From contig CAYWOD010000034.1 in NCBI GenBank assembly GCA_964459805.1, positions 1 through 21,283 on the forward strand: a stretch of DNA of 21,283 nucleotides. Reading direction: 5' to 3'. Below are positions 14,156 to 21,283 of the stretch, piece by piece. A program made the translations under genes and the position numbers. Source of the DNA: DAOVRL01 sp964459805 (GTDB lineage Bacteria; Planctomycetota; Phycisphaerae; Sedimentisphaerales; Anaerobacaceae). The notes beneath the pieces are model-generated. The model saw nothing but the letters and a program-made list of their open reading frames with translations, was not told the DNA's origin and made no database searches. How positions within the stretch are numbered: position 1 is the first letter of the stretch; every line of letters begins with the position of its first letter.

Positions 14156-16102
14156 TCAATCCAGCTCCTTGATATAGATATTTGCAAACTGCACGCGGTC
14201 GCCGTGGTGCTGCAGGGCAACAGGCCCTTTTTCAGGCATGCCGGGCAGCTTCGCCTCATTGATCACCGTCTTGCCGTTAAGCACAATCGTCACCTTATCG
14301 CCCATCGCCGTAATCACGAATCGGTTCCATCGCCCGACCGGGTTATCGGCATTGAGCATGGGCGTCGCGCCCCTTCGCACCTCCGCCGGCATGTTCTTGT
14401 CCGTGCGATATCCCCATATCTCACCGGAGCCGACAGGCCAGTTCCAGATATTGATCTGACTTTTCGATGATCCCCGCAGGTAAATCCCGCTGTCCCCGGC
14501 GTCCTTCACCGCAACGGTTCGCGGTTTACCGTCGGCATCAACGGCTTCGCTGCCGTCCGGCAAAATCACAGGCGCCTGCTCGATCTTCGGCTCGCCGGGC
14601 AGCCGCCAGTCCACGATGAGAACGAAGTCGCCGAAAGATTCCTGCGTCCAGAGGCTCTTATCGCCCTTTGCTTCGCTCTTTCCATCGTAATCGAGGACCC
14701 AATTCTTCGCCTGCCAATGTCCCTCGTGGCCCGGCGCCATCTTCCACCCGCGGAGGTCCAGCCCGTTGTATAGTATGCGGAAGCCCTCGGCCTTTCTCGC
14801 AACCATCTCAGCAGACGGATTAGAACTCGGCAATCGGCGAATTCGGATGTTGCGGAAATGCACTTCGCTGCCTTCGGATTCCAGACAGATATATCCTTTC
14901 CGCGGATTAGCGTCGTAGGCGCGGGTAACGACTTTTCCGTTGACCGCTAAGCTGATCGCCCCATCCCGGCTCTCGACGCGGTAATGGTTCCACTGCCCCG
15001 CCGGTTTGCAGCGTCGCTCGCTCGGAAGAGACCGCATCCAGCCATTTGGATGAGGTTTGTCCGGTTTCATAGTCGCGCCGTGAATAGCAAATACATCACC
15101 GTCACTGGTGTAGTTTTCAGTATTGCGGCTGTCCAGTATCTGCACTTCGATAGAACGAGTAAACGGCTGTCCAGGTGCGGTAATCGGATCTGAGTGCACG
15201 AATAAACCTGCGTTGCCCCCCTTTTTTATATGCCGCCATTCCAGTTCGAGAGTGTAGTTCTCATACATCTTCTCGGTCCGCAGCACGCCGGTCGGGATCC
15301 CGGTGCAGACGACCATTTCGTCCTTGACCGTCCATGTTTCCGGCGCGCAGTTGACGTTCACCCAGCCGTCAAGGTTCCTCCCGTTGAACAGCGGCACAAA
15401 TTCCGTCTCACTCGCATCGAGGGTCTTTATCACAAGGTTCCGCAGCGTGATAGAGCCGTTGAGGTTCTGGAAGCCGATGTGGCCGGCCAGCGGACGTTCC
15501 GCCAGGGCCGGGCCCTTTTGCTGACGAGCTTTAGTGTGCTGCGAAAGGTCCTCGTCGATAATCTTCTGGCCGTTGAGCACAATCGCCACCCGGCTGCCAC
15601 GACAGGTAATCTCCCACGAATTCCATTCGCCCACCGGCTTGACCACTTCTTTGCTCGGAGCAATCTCGTCGTAAATCGACCCGGTCCGCTGATTGGGCCG
15701 CGAGCTGCCGCTATAGTAAGCCTCCGAATCGACAACCTGAATCTCCATCGCCTTGTACGACGGATCACCATCCGGCGGAAACCGCAATCCTATCCCACCG
15801 TTGCTGCCCCGCGTTACTTGGGTCTCCAGTTTCAGGACGAAGTCGCCGTACTCCTTCGGCGAGATGATCCACGTGCGTTTGCCGAGCCCGTAGAGAACGC
15901 CGTTTTCGATTCGCCACGGCACTCCGGCAACCCTCTGAGGCGTCCTCACGTTCGACCAATCGCTTACCTTCCACCCGGCGAGACTATCGCCCGGAAATAG
16001 CGGCACAAAACCATCGTCAGCCGCCCGCAAGACGGTTGTGCAGCCAACAAGGACCGCGAATCCAACAACGCCAGCGAGAATAAAAGAGTTAATCTGCTTC
16101 AT
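14156..16102 (-). CDS. Lipoprotein with three DUF1080 (3-keto-disaccharide hydrolase-like) domains
   Basis: A 648-aa envelope lipoprotein. The start at 16100-16102 has AAAGGAG about 8 nt upstream. The signal ends with lipobox LVGC, so Cys21 should be lipidated; longer in-frame starts to 16246 lack this fit. Three DUF1080 concanavalin-like domains follow in tandem: about 32-228 (FVPLFPGDSLAGW ... NLVIKTLD), 235-425 (FVPLFNGRNLDGW ... FRNIRIRRL) and 441-648 (FRILYNGLDLRGW ... FANIYIKEL). Each opens with a LFxGxxLxGW motif and closes with a strand after a VxLNGK-type segment. DUF1080 includes 3-keto-disaccharide hydrolases that cleave glycosides oxidised at C3 by Gfo/Idh/MocA-type enzymes. The two such genes directly downstream fit that pathway (inference). 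Most family members have one or two domains, so a triple is large. Which domains are catalytic cannot be told here. Confidence 0.9.
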   Translation of the reverse strand: MKQINSFILAGVVGFAVLVGCTTVLRAADDGFVPLFPGDSLAGWKVSDWSNVRTPQRVAGVPWRIENGVLYGLGKRTWIISPKEYGDFVLKLETQVTRGSNGGIGLRFPPDGDPSYKAMEIQVVDSEAYYSGSSRPNQRTGSIYDEIAPSKEVVKPVGEWNSWEITCRGSRVAIVLNGQKIIDEDLSQHTKARQQKGPALAERPLAGHIGFQNLNGSITLRNLVIKTLDASETEFVPLFNGRNLDGWVNVNCAPETWTVKDEMVVCTGIPTGVLRTEKMYENYTLELEWRHIKKGGNAGLFVHSDPITAPGQPFTRSIEVQILDSRNTENYTSDGDVFAIHGATMKPDKPHPNGWMRSLPSERRCKPAGQWNHYRVESRDGAISLAVNGKVVTRAYDANPRKGYICLESEGSEVHFRNIRIRRLPSSNPSAEMVARKAEGFRILYNGLDLRGWKMAPGHEGHWQAKNWVLDYDGKSEAKGDKSLWTQESFGDFVLIVDWRLPGEPKIEQAPVILPDGSEAVDADGKPRTVAVKDAGDSGIYLRGSSKSQINIWNWPVGSGEIWGYRTDKNMPAEVRRGATPMLNADNPVGRWNRFVITAMGDKVTIVLNGKTVINEAKLPGMPEKGPVALQHHGDRVQFANIYIKELD

Positions 16103-16278
16103 CTTAAGGACTCCTTTGCAAATAAACGTTCCGGTCATTTGTCGCTTCTTTACTCTCAACCAAGCAATATGATACCTGAATCGCCCAACAGATGCCAACA
16201 CGTTTTCCAAGCACCCGGCCCACGACAAATGGCAGCCATCATTCATCCTATGACAAAGCAGAGGCTAATAACGGGGCT

Positions 16279-16686
16279 CTACGAGGAGAGAAATGCTTCG
16301 ACTCTTTCTGTGAGTTTCATCAAGTCGCGGGTCTGACATTCCCAGACAATGAGAACCTTCCACCCAAGCCTTCGCAGCTTCCGCAAATTGCGCTTGTCGC
16401 GAGCAACATTACCGCTAAGCTTATTCGTCCAGTAGTCTCTGTGGCTGGCTGGCATGCGATTGCCGCGGTGACAGCGATGTTGGTGCCAAAAGCAACCATG
16501 CACGAAGATGATCTTCCTTGGGCCGGGGAAAACCAGATCTGGATTCCCCGGAAGGTCCCGGCGATGCAATCTGAATCGATGGCCGAGAGAATGCGCCAAC
16601 TTGCGGACGACCATCTCGGGTTCCGTGTCTTCAGAACGGACCTTTCCCATAATAAGTCGGCGCTTCTCAGGAGTTACGGTGTCCAA
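16279..16686 (-). CDS. vsr: Very short patch repair (Vsr) mismatch endonuclease
   Basis: A 135-aa Vsr-family endonuclease, which nicks DNA at T:G mismatches formed when 5-methylcytosine deaminates, protecting sites of a partner cytosine methyltransferase. The family pattern is complete: LPGNPDLVF with catalytic Asp50, VHGCFWHQHRC with His63, His68 and His70 and the zinc-site cysteines, then YWTNKLSGNVARD and GWKVLIVWEC. The length matches E. coli Vsr (about 156 aa) minus a few terminal residues. The start is TTG (16684-16686), needed to keep the conserved TPEKRRLIMGKVRSEDTEPE region; an AGAGG and an AGGG lie upstream, inside the end of the preceding gene. It begins 4 nt after the stop of the DUF4928-like gene and is third in the methyltransferase operon. 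Confidence 0.95.
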   Translation of the reverse strand: MDTVTPEKRRLIMGKVRSEDTEPEMVVRKLAHSLGHRFRLHRRDLPGNPDLVFPGPRKIIFVHGCFWHQHRCHRGNRMPASHRDYWTNKLSGNVARDKRNLRKLRRLGWKVLIVWECQTRDLMKLTERVEAFLSS

Positions 16687-16690
16687 AACC

Positions 16691-17671
16691 CTAATCCTCT
16701 GCTGATTTCAGTGCCGCTGGAAGTTCTATTAGGAGCGAATCATCCGTCTCAACTTCCGCAACTCGGCGATTGTATTCTTGAAGGAGACCGGCCAGCTGCG
16801 CGGCGAACTTCGCTGGAGCGAACTCTGCGAGTTCGGACAGATTCTGACCAACAAAAGATTCCAAAGACTCGGCAACAACTTTACTTTGGAGGCTTTCAGT
16901 TTCCAACAATGCGCGTGCTGCTGTGAGTTTGGAATCCACGACCAAAACTACTGCGGACAAACCGTCTTTTACATTTTGAGCACATCGCTTGACATGCCCC
17001 ATGTTTGGCGCTACAGTCACATGGAAGGCTGTGTTCCCAACGTGGTAGTCTCCCGCCCTTCCAGATTGCTCGTCGGCCGCACTGTACGAAGAGTTCCCAA
17101 CTGTAAGGTGAGGGAAGCGGATTGCGAGCTTAGCGCCAACCAGGTGCTGTGCCACGGGGCCTCCCTGGTTGCGCTGCTGTGCCGCAGCCAATATGTCCGC
17201 TATAACGTTGCGTGGCGGTTTGGAGCGATCGAAGGCAAAGCACACTCTTTCGAGGGCGTAGTATGCGTCAAGCGACTCGACAAGAAAACCCTGGAACTCG
17301 TCGAGCAACCGCACACGGTCTGTTTTCGAAAGGGCCGCGAAACCCGCCTGAGACAACGATTCAAGCAGTAATCGAATCGCACGGTTATTTCCTCGGTTGG
17401 TTCTGCCCCCCTCGCTCGGGAACTGGCGCGATTCGCCAAACCGGCGCAATATCTTTCTCAGTGAAGAAAGGTTTAAGCCCGCTATCTGTGCGCCGCCTTC
17501 AGCAAGATGCCCCTCGATGCTCAGTTCACACTTGGTGCGAAGGCGCTCAAGCACGACCAAGGCTGCTGCAACAGCACCTTTGGCGGGTCTTCCTCCGTAG
17601 CGCTTCATTGGCCTAAGGGTGCTATACCAAGATTGAAAGTTCTTTCTTATTTGGGCATCGGCATCAGTCAT
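16691..17671 (-). CDS. DUF4928-like protein, candidate restriction partner of the methyltransferase
   Basis: A 326-aa protein I match, from memory of the family pattern and context only, to DUF4928-type proteins found beside C5-cytosine methyltransferases. The N-terminal half is helical and basic. The C-terminal half has an alpha/beta core: GDYHVGNTAFHVTVAP (residues 207-222), GLSAVVLVVD (237-246) and SLESFVGQNLSELAEF (269-284). The first segment resembles a PD-(D/E)xK layout with Asp208, but HVT stands where ExK would be, so the nuclease site is degenerate or differently built. The start at 17669-17671 follows GGGAG and overlaps the methyltransferase end by 8 bp, implying coupled translation; a longer frame to 17776 is only overlap. 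It is most likely the restriction endonuclease of the system, or an accessory protein; the activity is not proven by sequence. Confidence 0.7.
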   Translation of the reverse strand: MTDADAQIRKNFQSWYSTLRPMKRYGGRPAKGAVAAALVVLERLRTKCELSIEGHLAEGGAQIAGLNLSSLRKILRRFGESRQFPSEGGRTNRGNNRAIRLLLESLSQAGFAALSKTDRVRLLDEFQGFLVESLDAYYALERVCFAFDRSKPPRNVIADILAAAQQRNQGGPVAQHLVGAKLAIRFPHLTVGNSSYSAADEQSGRAGDYHVGNTAFHVTVAPNMGHVKRCAQNVKDGLSAVVLVVDSKLTAARALLETESLQSKVVAESLESFVGQNLSELAEFAPAKFAAQLAGLLQEYNRRVAEVETDDSLLIELPAALKSAED

Positions 17672-19160
17672 TTTTGGCGTCTCCCAACAAACGTGGCTGG
17701 TTTGCCGCCGCAACCAGCAGATCGAGGTAGTTCTCGGCAATCCAGGTAAGAGCCGGAACGCAGACGGCATCACCAAAACCGAACAGGGCCTGATTCAGCT
17801 TTGCTTTGATGGTGAAATCGTCAGCGCCCATAAGACGCGCGCATTCACGCGGCGTCAGGAGGCGCGCAGCATACGTGCCAAATCCCGCCTTGAACAGTAT
17901 TTGGCGCCCACTGCCGCCTTTTGGGGTGCGTAGACATCCAGCAAGCCCATCAGATCGAAGTTCGGCCATAGAGCGTTTATGCCCTTCTGGTTGGCGGCGG
18001 ACTCTTCGGAAGATCGTCCCGTAGCACCAGTCTTCTTGAGCCATCCAAGCTTTTGCAATCGCCTGGTGGCGAGCGCTCATCTGATTGTAGAGATATTCTC
18101 TTCTTTCCTTTGACCACCATTCGGGGGCACTCTCATCCAAATCGTCGAGGATTTCCGATAGATACAGTCGAGAATAGAGAGGGGGTTCCGGGAGTCCTCG
18201 CAAAGACCACCGGATGTCAGGATGCGACGTTATGAATTCTACGATCGCCGGCGGCCTCGTTCGGCAAGGCACTGCCTCGCCCACATAGCTGGTGCGTTCG
18301 CAATCAAGCATCGAAGCCACCACAAACAATCTGGGACGGCTCTGGGGAACAAACCATTTCGCGTCCAATATCAACGGATCTACGGAATAGCCAAGTTCAT
18401 TCAATTCGAGCATTGCCTGATGAAAATCGTTTCCCCGGTGAGAGGTCAGAAAAGCTGTAACGTTCTCAAGAAGAACCAAGGGCGGCCGACGTTTCCCCAT
18501 CTCTTTGAGTACGCGCACAAAGCCAAAAAAGGATGAAGACTGTCCCCGATTAAGGCCTTTTCTTCCACCGGCTAAAGAGAGGTCTGTGCAGGGAAAGGAT
18601 GCTGTCGCCAGCGTCGCTCCCGGGATTGCCCCAGCGTCAACCTTGTGAATGTCAGAGAGTTCAAAATGTATGTCAGCATCTTGAAAATGCGCGTCATACA
18701 TTTCCCTTTTCTGCGGATCGATATCATTTGCGTACAGCAGTTGCCATCCTCTCTTTTCAAGTCCGAGGCGCACCAAGCCTATTCCTGCGAAGAACTCCAG
18801 GAAAGTCTGGTCAGGTCGCCGGCGCGATGCCTCTTGAATCCCGAGCCTGTACACTCTCTCATTCACGCGCTCAAGAGTCAGAAGGTCCCCCGCTGAGAGG
18901 TTGTGCGAGCGTACAAAATCCTTCACCCAAGCACGTTCCCTGAAAAGCCAGCGCGGCCTCCCCGTACTTCTATCCCTTGGAATATCTGTCCTGACTGGGT
19001 GGGGAAGTCCGTCGGCTACGATCATAACCTGCTTGCCCGATTGAGCTTTTGTTGAGCCCCCGATCGCATCTTTTGGGAAAAACCCTGGTCCACACGGCGC
19101 AATATTGAGATTGCCGTGCTTTTCAGCTGCCGCCGTTAGTTTGATCACGCATGATTCCAT
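17664..19160 (-). CDS. DNA (cytosine-5-)-methyltransferase with extra N-terminal domain
   Basis: A 498-aa C5-cytosine DNA methyltransferase that should modify a specific sequence with S-adenosylmethionine. Motif I is LEFFAGIGLVRLGLE (121-135), motif IV is SFPCTDLS with the nucleophile Cys191, motif VI is LLENV (Glu232), motif VIII is PQSRPRLFVVA (272-282), and motif X is FGFGDAVCVPAL near the C-terminus. The variable target-recognition region is about 285-430. Before motif I there is an unusual domain of about 110 residues (20-108, containing TGRPRWLFRERAWVKDF and LSAGDLLTLERVNERVYRL). It resembles B3-like DNA-binding folds of some restriction enzymes, by eye only. The start at 19158-19160 has AAGGAG 11 nt upstream; a strong promoter lies just before it. 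It is first gene of a three-gene operon with the DUF4928-like and vsr genes. Target sequence unknown. Confidence 0.95.
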   Translation of the reverse strand: MESCVIKLTAAAEKHGNLNIAPCGPGFFPKDAIGGSTKAQSGKQVMIVADGLPHPVRTDIPRDRSTGRPRWLFRERAWVKDFVRSHNLSAGDLLTLERVNERVYRLGIQEASRRRPDQTFLEFFAGIGLVRLGLEKRGWQLLYANDIDPQKREMYDAHFQDADIHFELSDIHKVDAGAIPGATLATASFPCTDLSLAGGRKGLNRGQSSSFFGFVRVLKEMGKRRPPLVLLENVTAFLTSHRGNDFHQAMLELNELGYSVDPLILDAKWFVPQSRPRLFVVASMLDCERTSYVGEAVPCRTRPPAIVEFITSHPDIRWSLRGLPEPPLYSRLYLSEILDDLDESAPEWWSKERREYLYNQMSARHQAIAKAWMAQEDWCYGTIFRRVRRQPEGHKRSMAELRSDGLAGCLRTPKGGSGRQILFKAGFGTYAARLLTPRECARLMGADDFTIKAKLNQALFGFGDAVCVPALTWIAENYLDLLVAAANQPRLLGDAKND

Positions 19161-19188
19161 TTGCAGTAGAACTCCTTTTCGTAAGATG

Positions 19189-19217
19189 ATTATATCACTT
19201 TTTTGGGTAATCCACAA
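19189..19217 (-). promoter_or_regulatory. Sigma70-like promoter of the methyltransferase operon
   Basis: On the minus strand a perfect TATAAT (plus 19189-19194) is preceded after exactly 17 bp by TTGTGG (19212-19217, 3 of 6 with TTGACA), with an A-rich spacer. Transcription would begin near 19182, leaving about 22 nt before the ATG at 19160, which includes the AAGGAG ribosome site. Confidence 0.6.
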
Positions 19218-19392
19218 ATTTCTTTGAGTTAAAATCTGAAAACAAGAAGATGCCAGTGCAATCACGACAGTGTCGAAACAACAGAAGGGATTTTTTGCTT
19301 GACTTGAGCGGATCAATGGCGAAAATTGGGGTCCGAAGCTCGGCAGCCCCGTAAGGCTGCGTTTATCAGAATAGAAACCGAATTCTTAAACT

Positions 19393-19407
19393 CTTTGGGT
19401 CCCAAAG
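19393..19407. promoter_or_regulatory. Perfect 15-bp palindrome, operator-like
   Basis: CTTTGGGTCCCAAAG is a perfect palindrome around a central T, 53 bp before the start of the plus-strand Gfo/Idh/MocA gene and 176 bp upstream of the methyltransferase promoter. A small hairpin GCAGCC/GGCTGC (19343-19360) and an AGAAT/ATTCT pair lie just upstream. The size and place suit a repressor or activator site; no regulator is encoded in this window. Confidence 0.3.
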
Positions 19408-19459
19408 TGCGCTGCTGTGCGTTTAGAGGGGCTCTCAAGACAACAAGGGAGATACGACC

Positions 19460-20806
19460 ATGTCCATAGACCGTCGCACTTTTCTAAAAGGCTCAATAGC
19501 GTCCGGCTTGGCGCTGAGTTTCCCCAACATCGTCACAGCCGCCCGGGCAAAAACATATCGCACGGCTTTAATCGGCAGCGGATGGTGGGGAATGAACATC
19601 ACCGGAGAAGCGATTGCCTCGGGCCGCTGCAAAATCGTCGCAATGTGCGATGTTGACGACCACCAGCTGAACCCCGCCGTCGAAAAGGTCAAGGGCCTTA
19701 CCGGTGACACACCCAAGAAGTACAAAGACTTCCGAGAGCTTCTCCAAAAGGAAAAGCCCGATATCGCAATCGTGGCTACGCCCGACCACTGGCATCCTTT
19801 GTGTGCCATCGCCGCAGTCAAGGCCGGCGCGCACGTCTATGTGGAAAAGCCCATCGGCCATACCATCGCCGAGGGCCGCGCAATGGTAAATGCCGCCCGC
19901 GCCGCCAATCGCGTCGTCCAGGTCGGGACCCATCGGCGGATTTCACCGCACTGTATCTCCGGCAGGAAGTTCATCCGGCAAGGCCACGCCGGCAAGATCG
20001 GCTCGGTCCGAGCATTCGTTCTTTACGGCGGCGGACCGGAAAAGCCTAAGAAGAATATGGAGCCGCCGAAAGGCCTGGACTGGAATATGTGGTGCGGCCC
20101 GGCGCCGCTGCGCCCATTCAACGGCAACATCGATAATCCCTGGGGCGGCGGAATCCACCCGAGAGGGTTTCGTCAGTACCTCGACTACGCCAACGGCACA
20201 CTCGGCGACTGGGGCGTGCACTGGGTGGACCAGATCCTCTGGATTATGGAAGAGAAATGGCCCAAAACCGTATATTCGACCGGCGGACGACCGATCAAGG
20301 GACCGCCAATACTCACCGCAGAAGAGCAGACCAGCGACGCGCCGGACCACCAGATCGCAACATACGAATTCGAGAAATTCACCGCGCACTGGGAGCACCG
20401 TAACTTCGCAGGCAACACAGCCGAGAAAGCCGAAAACGTCGGCTGCTACTTCTACGGAACCAAAGGCACCTTCCACATGGGCTGGCAAAGGGGCTGGACC
20501 TTCTACCCACTCGCCAAAGGACAAAAGGAGATTCACGAGGAACCCCGGTTGAACGACCCGGACAGCCAGAACATCAAGGAGCTGTGGGCCGACTTCCTCA
20601 ACGCAATCGAGACCGGCAAACGCCCCGTCTGCGACATCGAGCTAATCCATCGCTCGACGAATATGAGCCTGTTAGGAATGCTTTCGTACAAGCTCGGCCG
20701 AAGCGTAAAGTGGGACGGCGAAAAAGAGACAATCGTCGGCGACAAACCGGCCAACAAACTCCTCCGCCGTAAGTACCGCAAGCCATGGGTCTATCCCAAG
20801 GCTTGA
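19460..20806 (+). CDS. Tat-exported Gfo/Idh/MocA-family oxidoreductase
   Basis: A 448-aa NAD(P)-dependent oxidoreductase-like protein of the planctomycete exported Gfo/Idh/MocA group. The signal is Tat-type (DRRTFLKGS, residues 4-12, then a hydrophobic stretch to about residue 28). The Rossmann motif is ALIGSGWWGMN (36-46), the substrate-binding EKP motif is complete (VYVEKPIG, Glu129-Lys130-Pro131), and GDWGVHWVDQ carries the conserved His of the C-terminal domain. WNMWCGPAPLRPFN is typical of this subgroup. AAGGGAGA lies 8 nt upstream of the ATG at 19460. It is divergent from the R-M operon, with about 300 bp between starts. Unlike the family member at 12700-13974 it keeps the catalytic Lys, so it is likely an active sugar oxidoreductase. 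Substrate unknown. Confidence 0.92.
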   Translation: MSIDRRTFLKGSIASGLALSFPNIVTAARAKTYRTALIGSGWWGMNITGEAIASGRCKIVAMCDVDDHQLNPAVEKVKGLTGDTPKKYKDFRELLQKEKPDIAIVATPDHWHPLCAIAAVKAGAHVYVEKPIGHTIAEGRAMVNAARAANRVVQVGTHRRISPHCISGRKFIRQGHAGKIGSVRAFVLYGGGPEKPKKNMEPPKGLDWNMWCGPAPLRPFNGNIDNPWGGGIHPRGFRQYLDYANGTLGDWGVHWVDQILWIMEEKWPKTVYSTGGRPIKGPPILTAEEQTSDAPDHQIATYEFEKFTAHWEHRNFAGNTAEKAENVGCYFYGTKGTFHMGWQRGWTFYPLAKGQKEIHEEPRLNDPDSQNIKELWADFLNAIETGKRPVCDIELIHRSTNMSLLGMLSYKLGRSVKWDGEKETIVGDKPANKLLRRKYRKPWVYPKA

Positions 20807-21283
20807 TAAAACAGGAGTAACCGTTCACAGGGTGATATGTTGAATTTTGCCCGTTTTTCGTCATTGCGAACACCTCACCTGATTCTCAGCAGGCATACAG
20901 AGAAGAAAGTAGCCCACGCACGTCATTGCGAAGGAGCGCAGCGACTGCGGCAATCTCAACCCTTACACTGCAAGAACCGGCTATTTTCTTAGGAGGAGCG
21001 AAGCCCGTTTTTTGTCATTGCGAGGAGCGAAGCGACGAAGCAATCTCGAAGTCTGGGATTGCTTCGCTGCGCTCGCAACAGGCTCCGCAATCTCGATTTT
21101 CGAGTGTTTGAGATTGCCACGGCCTTTGAAAAAGGCCTCGCAATGACACAGAAACGCAATTTATACCCCCTGAACGGTTACAAACGTACTTGATCATCGA
21201 CCCACAACCATTCTCGTGGTAAAAGGCTATGCCTTAATATTAGGTACTCACTCATGATATTGGTAAGGAATAACAACAAAATT
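20807..21283. other. Right-end intergenic region, mostly repeat element
   Basis: The 477 bp after the last gene are filled by the palindromic element 20817-21182. The final 100 bp (21183-21283) are AT-rich and hold no gene, hairpin or promoter that I can support. Confidence 0.6.
20817..21182. mobile_element. Composite palindromic MITE-like element
   Basis: The ends are inverted copies: GTAACCGTTCACAGGGTG (20817-20834) faces CCCCCTGAACGGTTAC (about 21166-21181). The similarity continues inward with small gaps through AATT, GC and GTTT blocks to GTCATTGCGA, about 45-50 bp per arm. Inside are GTCATTGCGA at 20860, 20922 and 21014 and its reverse at 21138-21147, with CAATCTC/GAGATTG arms. The left part (20860-20994) recurs inverted at 6553-6693. 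There is no coding frame, transposase or clear target duplication, so it would depend on an enzyme supplied elsewhere. Confidence 0.65.

Noticed and set aside
20860..21147. CRISPR-like array from the repeated GTCATTGCGA motif
   Set aside because: The units are short, irregularly spaced, partly inverted, and recur singly elsewhere between genes; no cas gene is present.

Overview
The window looks like accessory chromosome from a planctomycete, most likely a Phycisphaerae-type lineage. This is inferred from gene content, not from a marker gene. The signs are formylglycine sulfatases, PQQ-like beta-propeller proteins starting WPRFRGPNG, a ThuA-like protein, DUF1080 (3-keto-disaccharide hydrolase) domains, several exported Gfo/Idh/MocA oxidoreductases with Tat or Sec signals, and many dispersed palindromic repeats. 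No rRNA, tRNA, CRISPR array, replication origin or complete insertion sequence was recognised.

Layout. Positions 1-2503 (minus) hold a PQQ-like propeller gene overlapped by 4 bp with an iduronate-2-sulfatase-type gene; the sulfatase frame is cut by an in-frame TAA at 42-44, although homologous sequence continues to the window edge. Positions 3093-4109 (plus) encode a ThuA-like exported protein. Positions 4249-6486 (plus) encode an NfeD-like membrane protein and a flotillin (SPFH) partner, separated by a 165-bp inverted-repeat element. Positions 7203-9330 (plus) are two tandem HAF-repeat proteins, preceded by the remains of a third copy. Positions 9465-11138 (plus) encode a second, intact Tat-exported sulfatase.

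Positions 11666-16102 (minus) carry a sugar-processing set: a lipoprotein with three DUF1080 domains, then two exported Gfo/Idh/MocA proteins. Positions 16279-19160 (minus) are a compact restriction-modification type operon: a C5-cytosine methyltransferase with an extra N-terminal domain, a protein resembling DUF4928 (candidate restriction partner), and a Vsr mismatch endonuclease. It is driven by a good sigma70-like promoter at 19189-19217. Positions 19460-20806 (plus) encode a third Gfo/Idh/MocA protein. The right end is a 366-bp palindromic mobile-repeat-like element.

Functional reading (inference): the exported sulfatases, DUF1080, Gfo/Idh/MocA, ThuA and PQQ proteins fit removal of sulfate and oxidative processing of sugars from sulfated polysaccharides in the cell envelope. 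The NfeD-flotillin pair is a separate membrane-organisation module. The R-M/Vsr operon is a self-contained defence or epigenetic cassette lying between carbohydrate genes. The repeats, an inverted pair of repeat copies about 14 kb apart, tandem gene duplication and decay, and the interrupted sulfatase all point to a plastic region.
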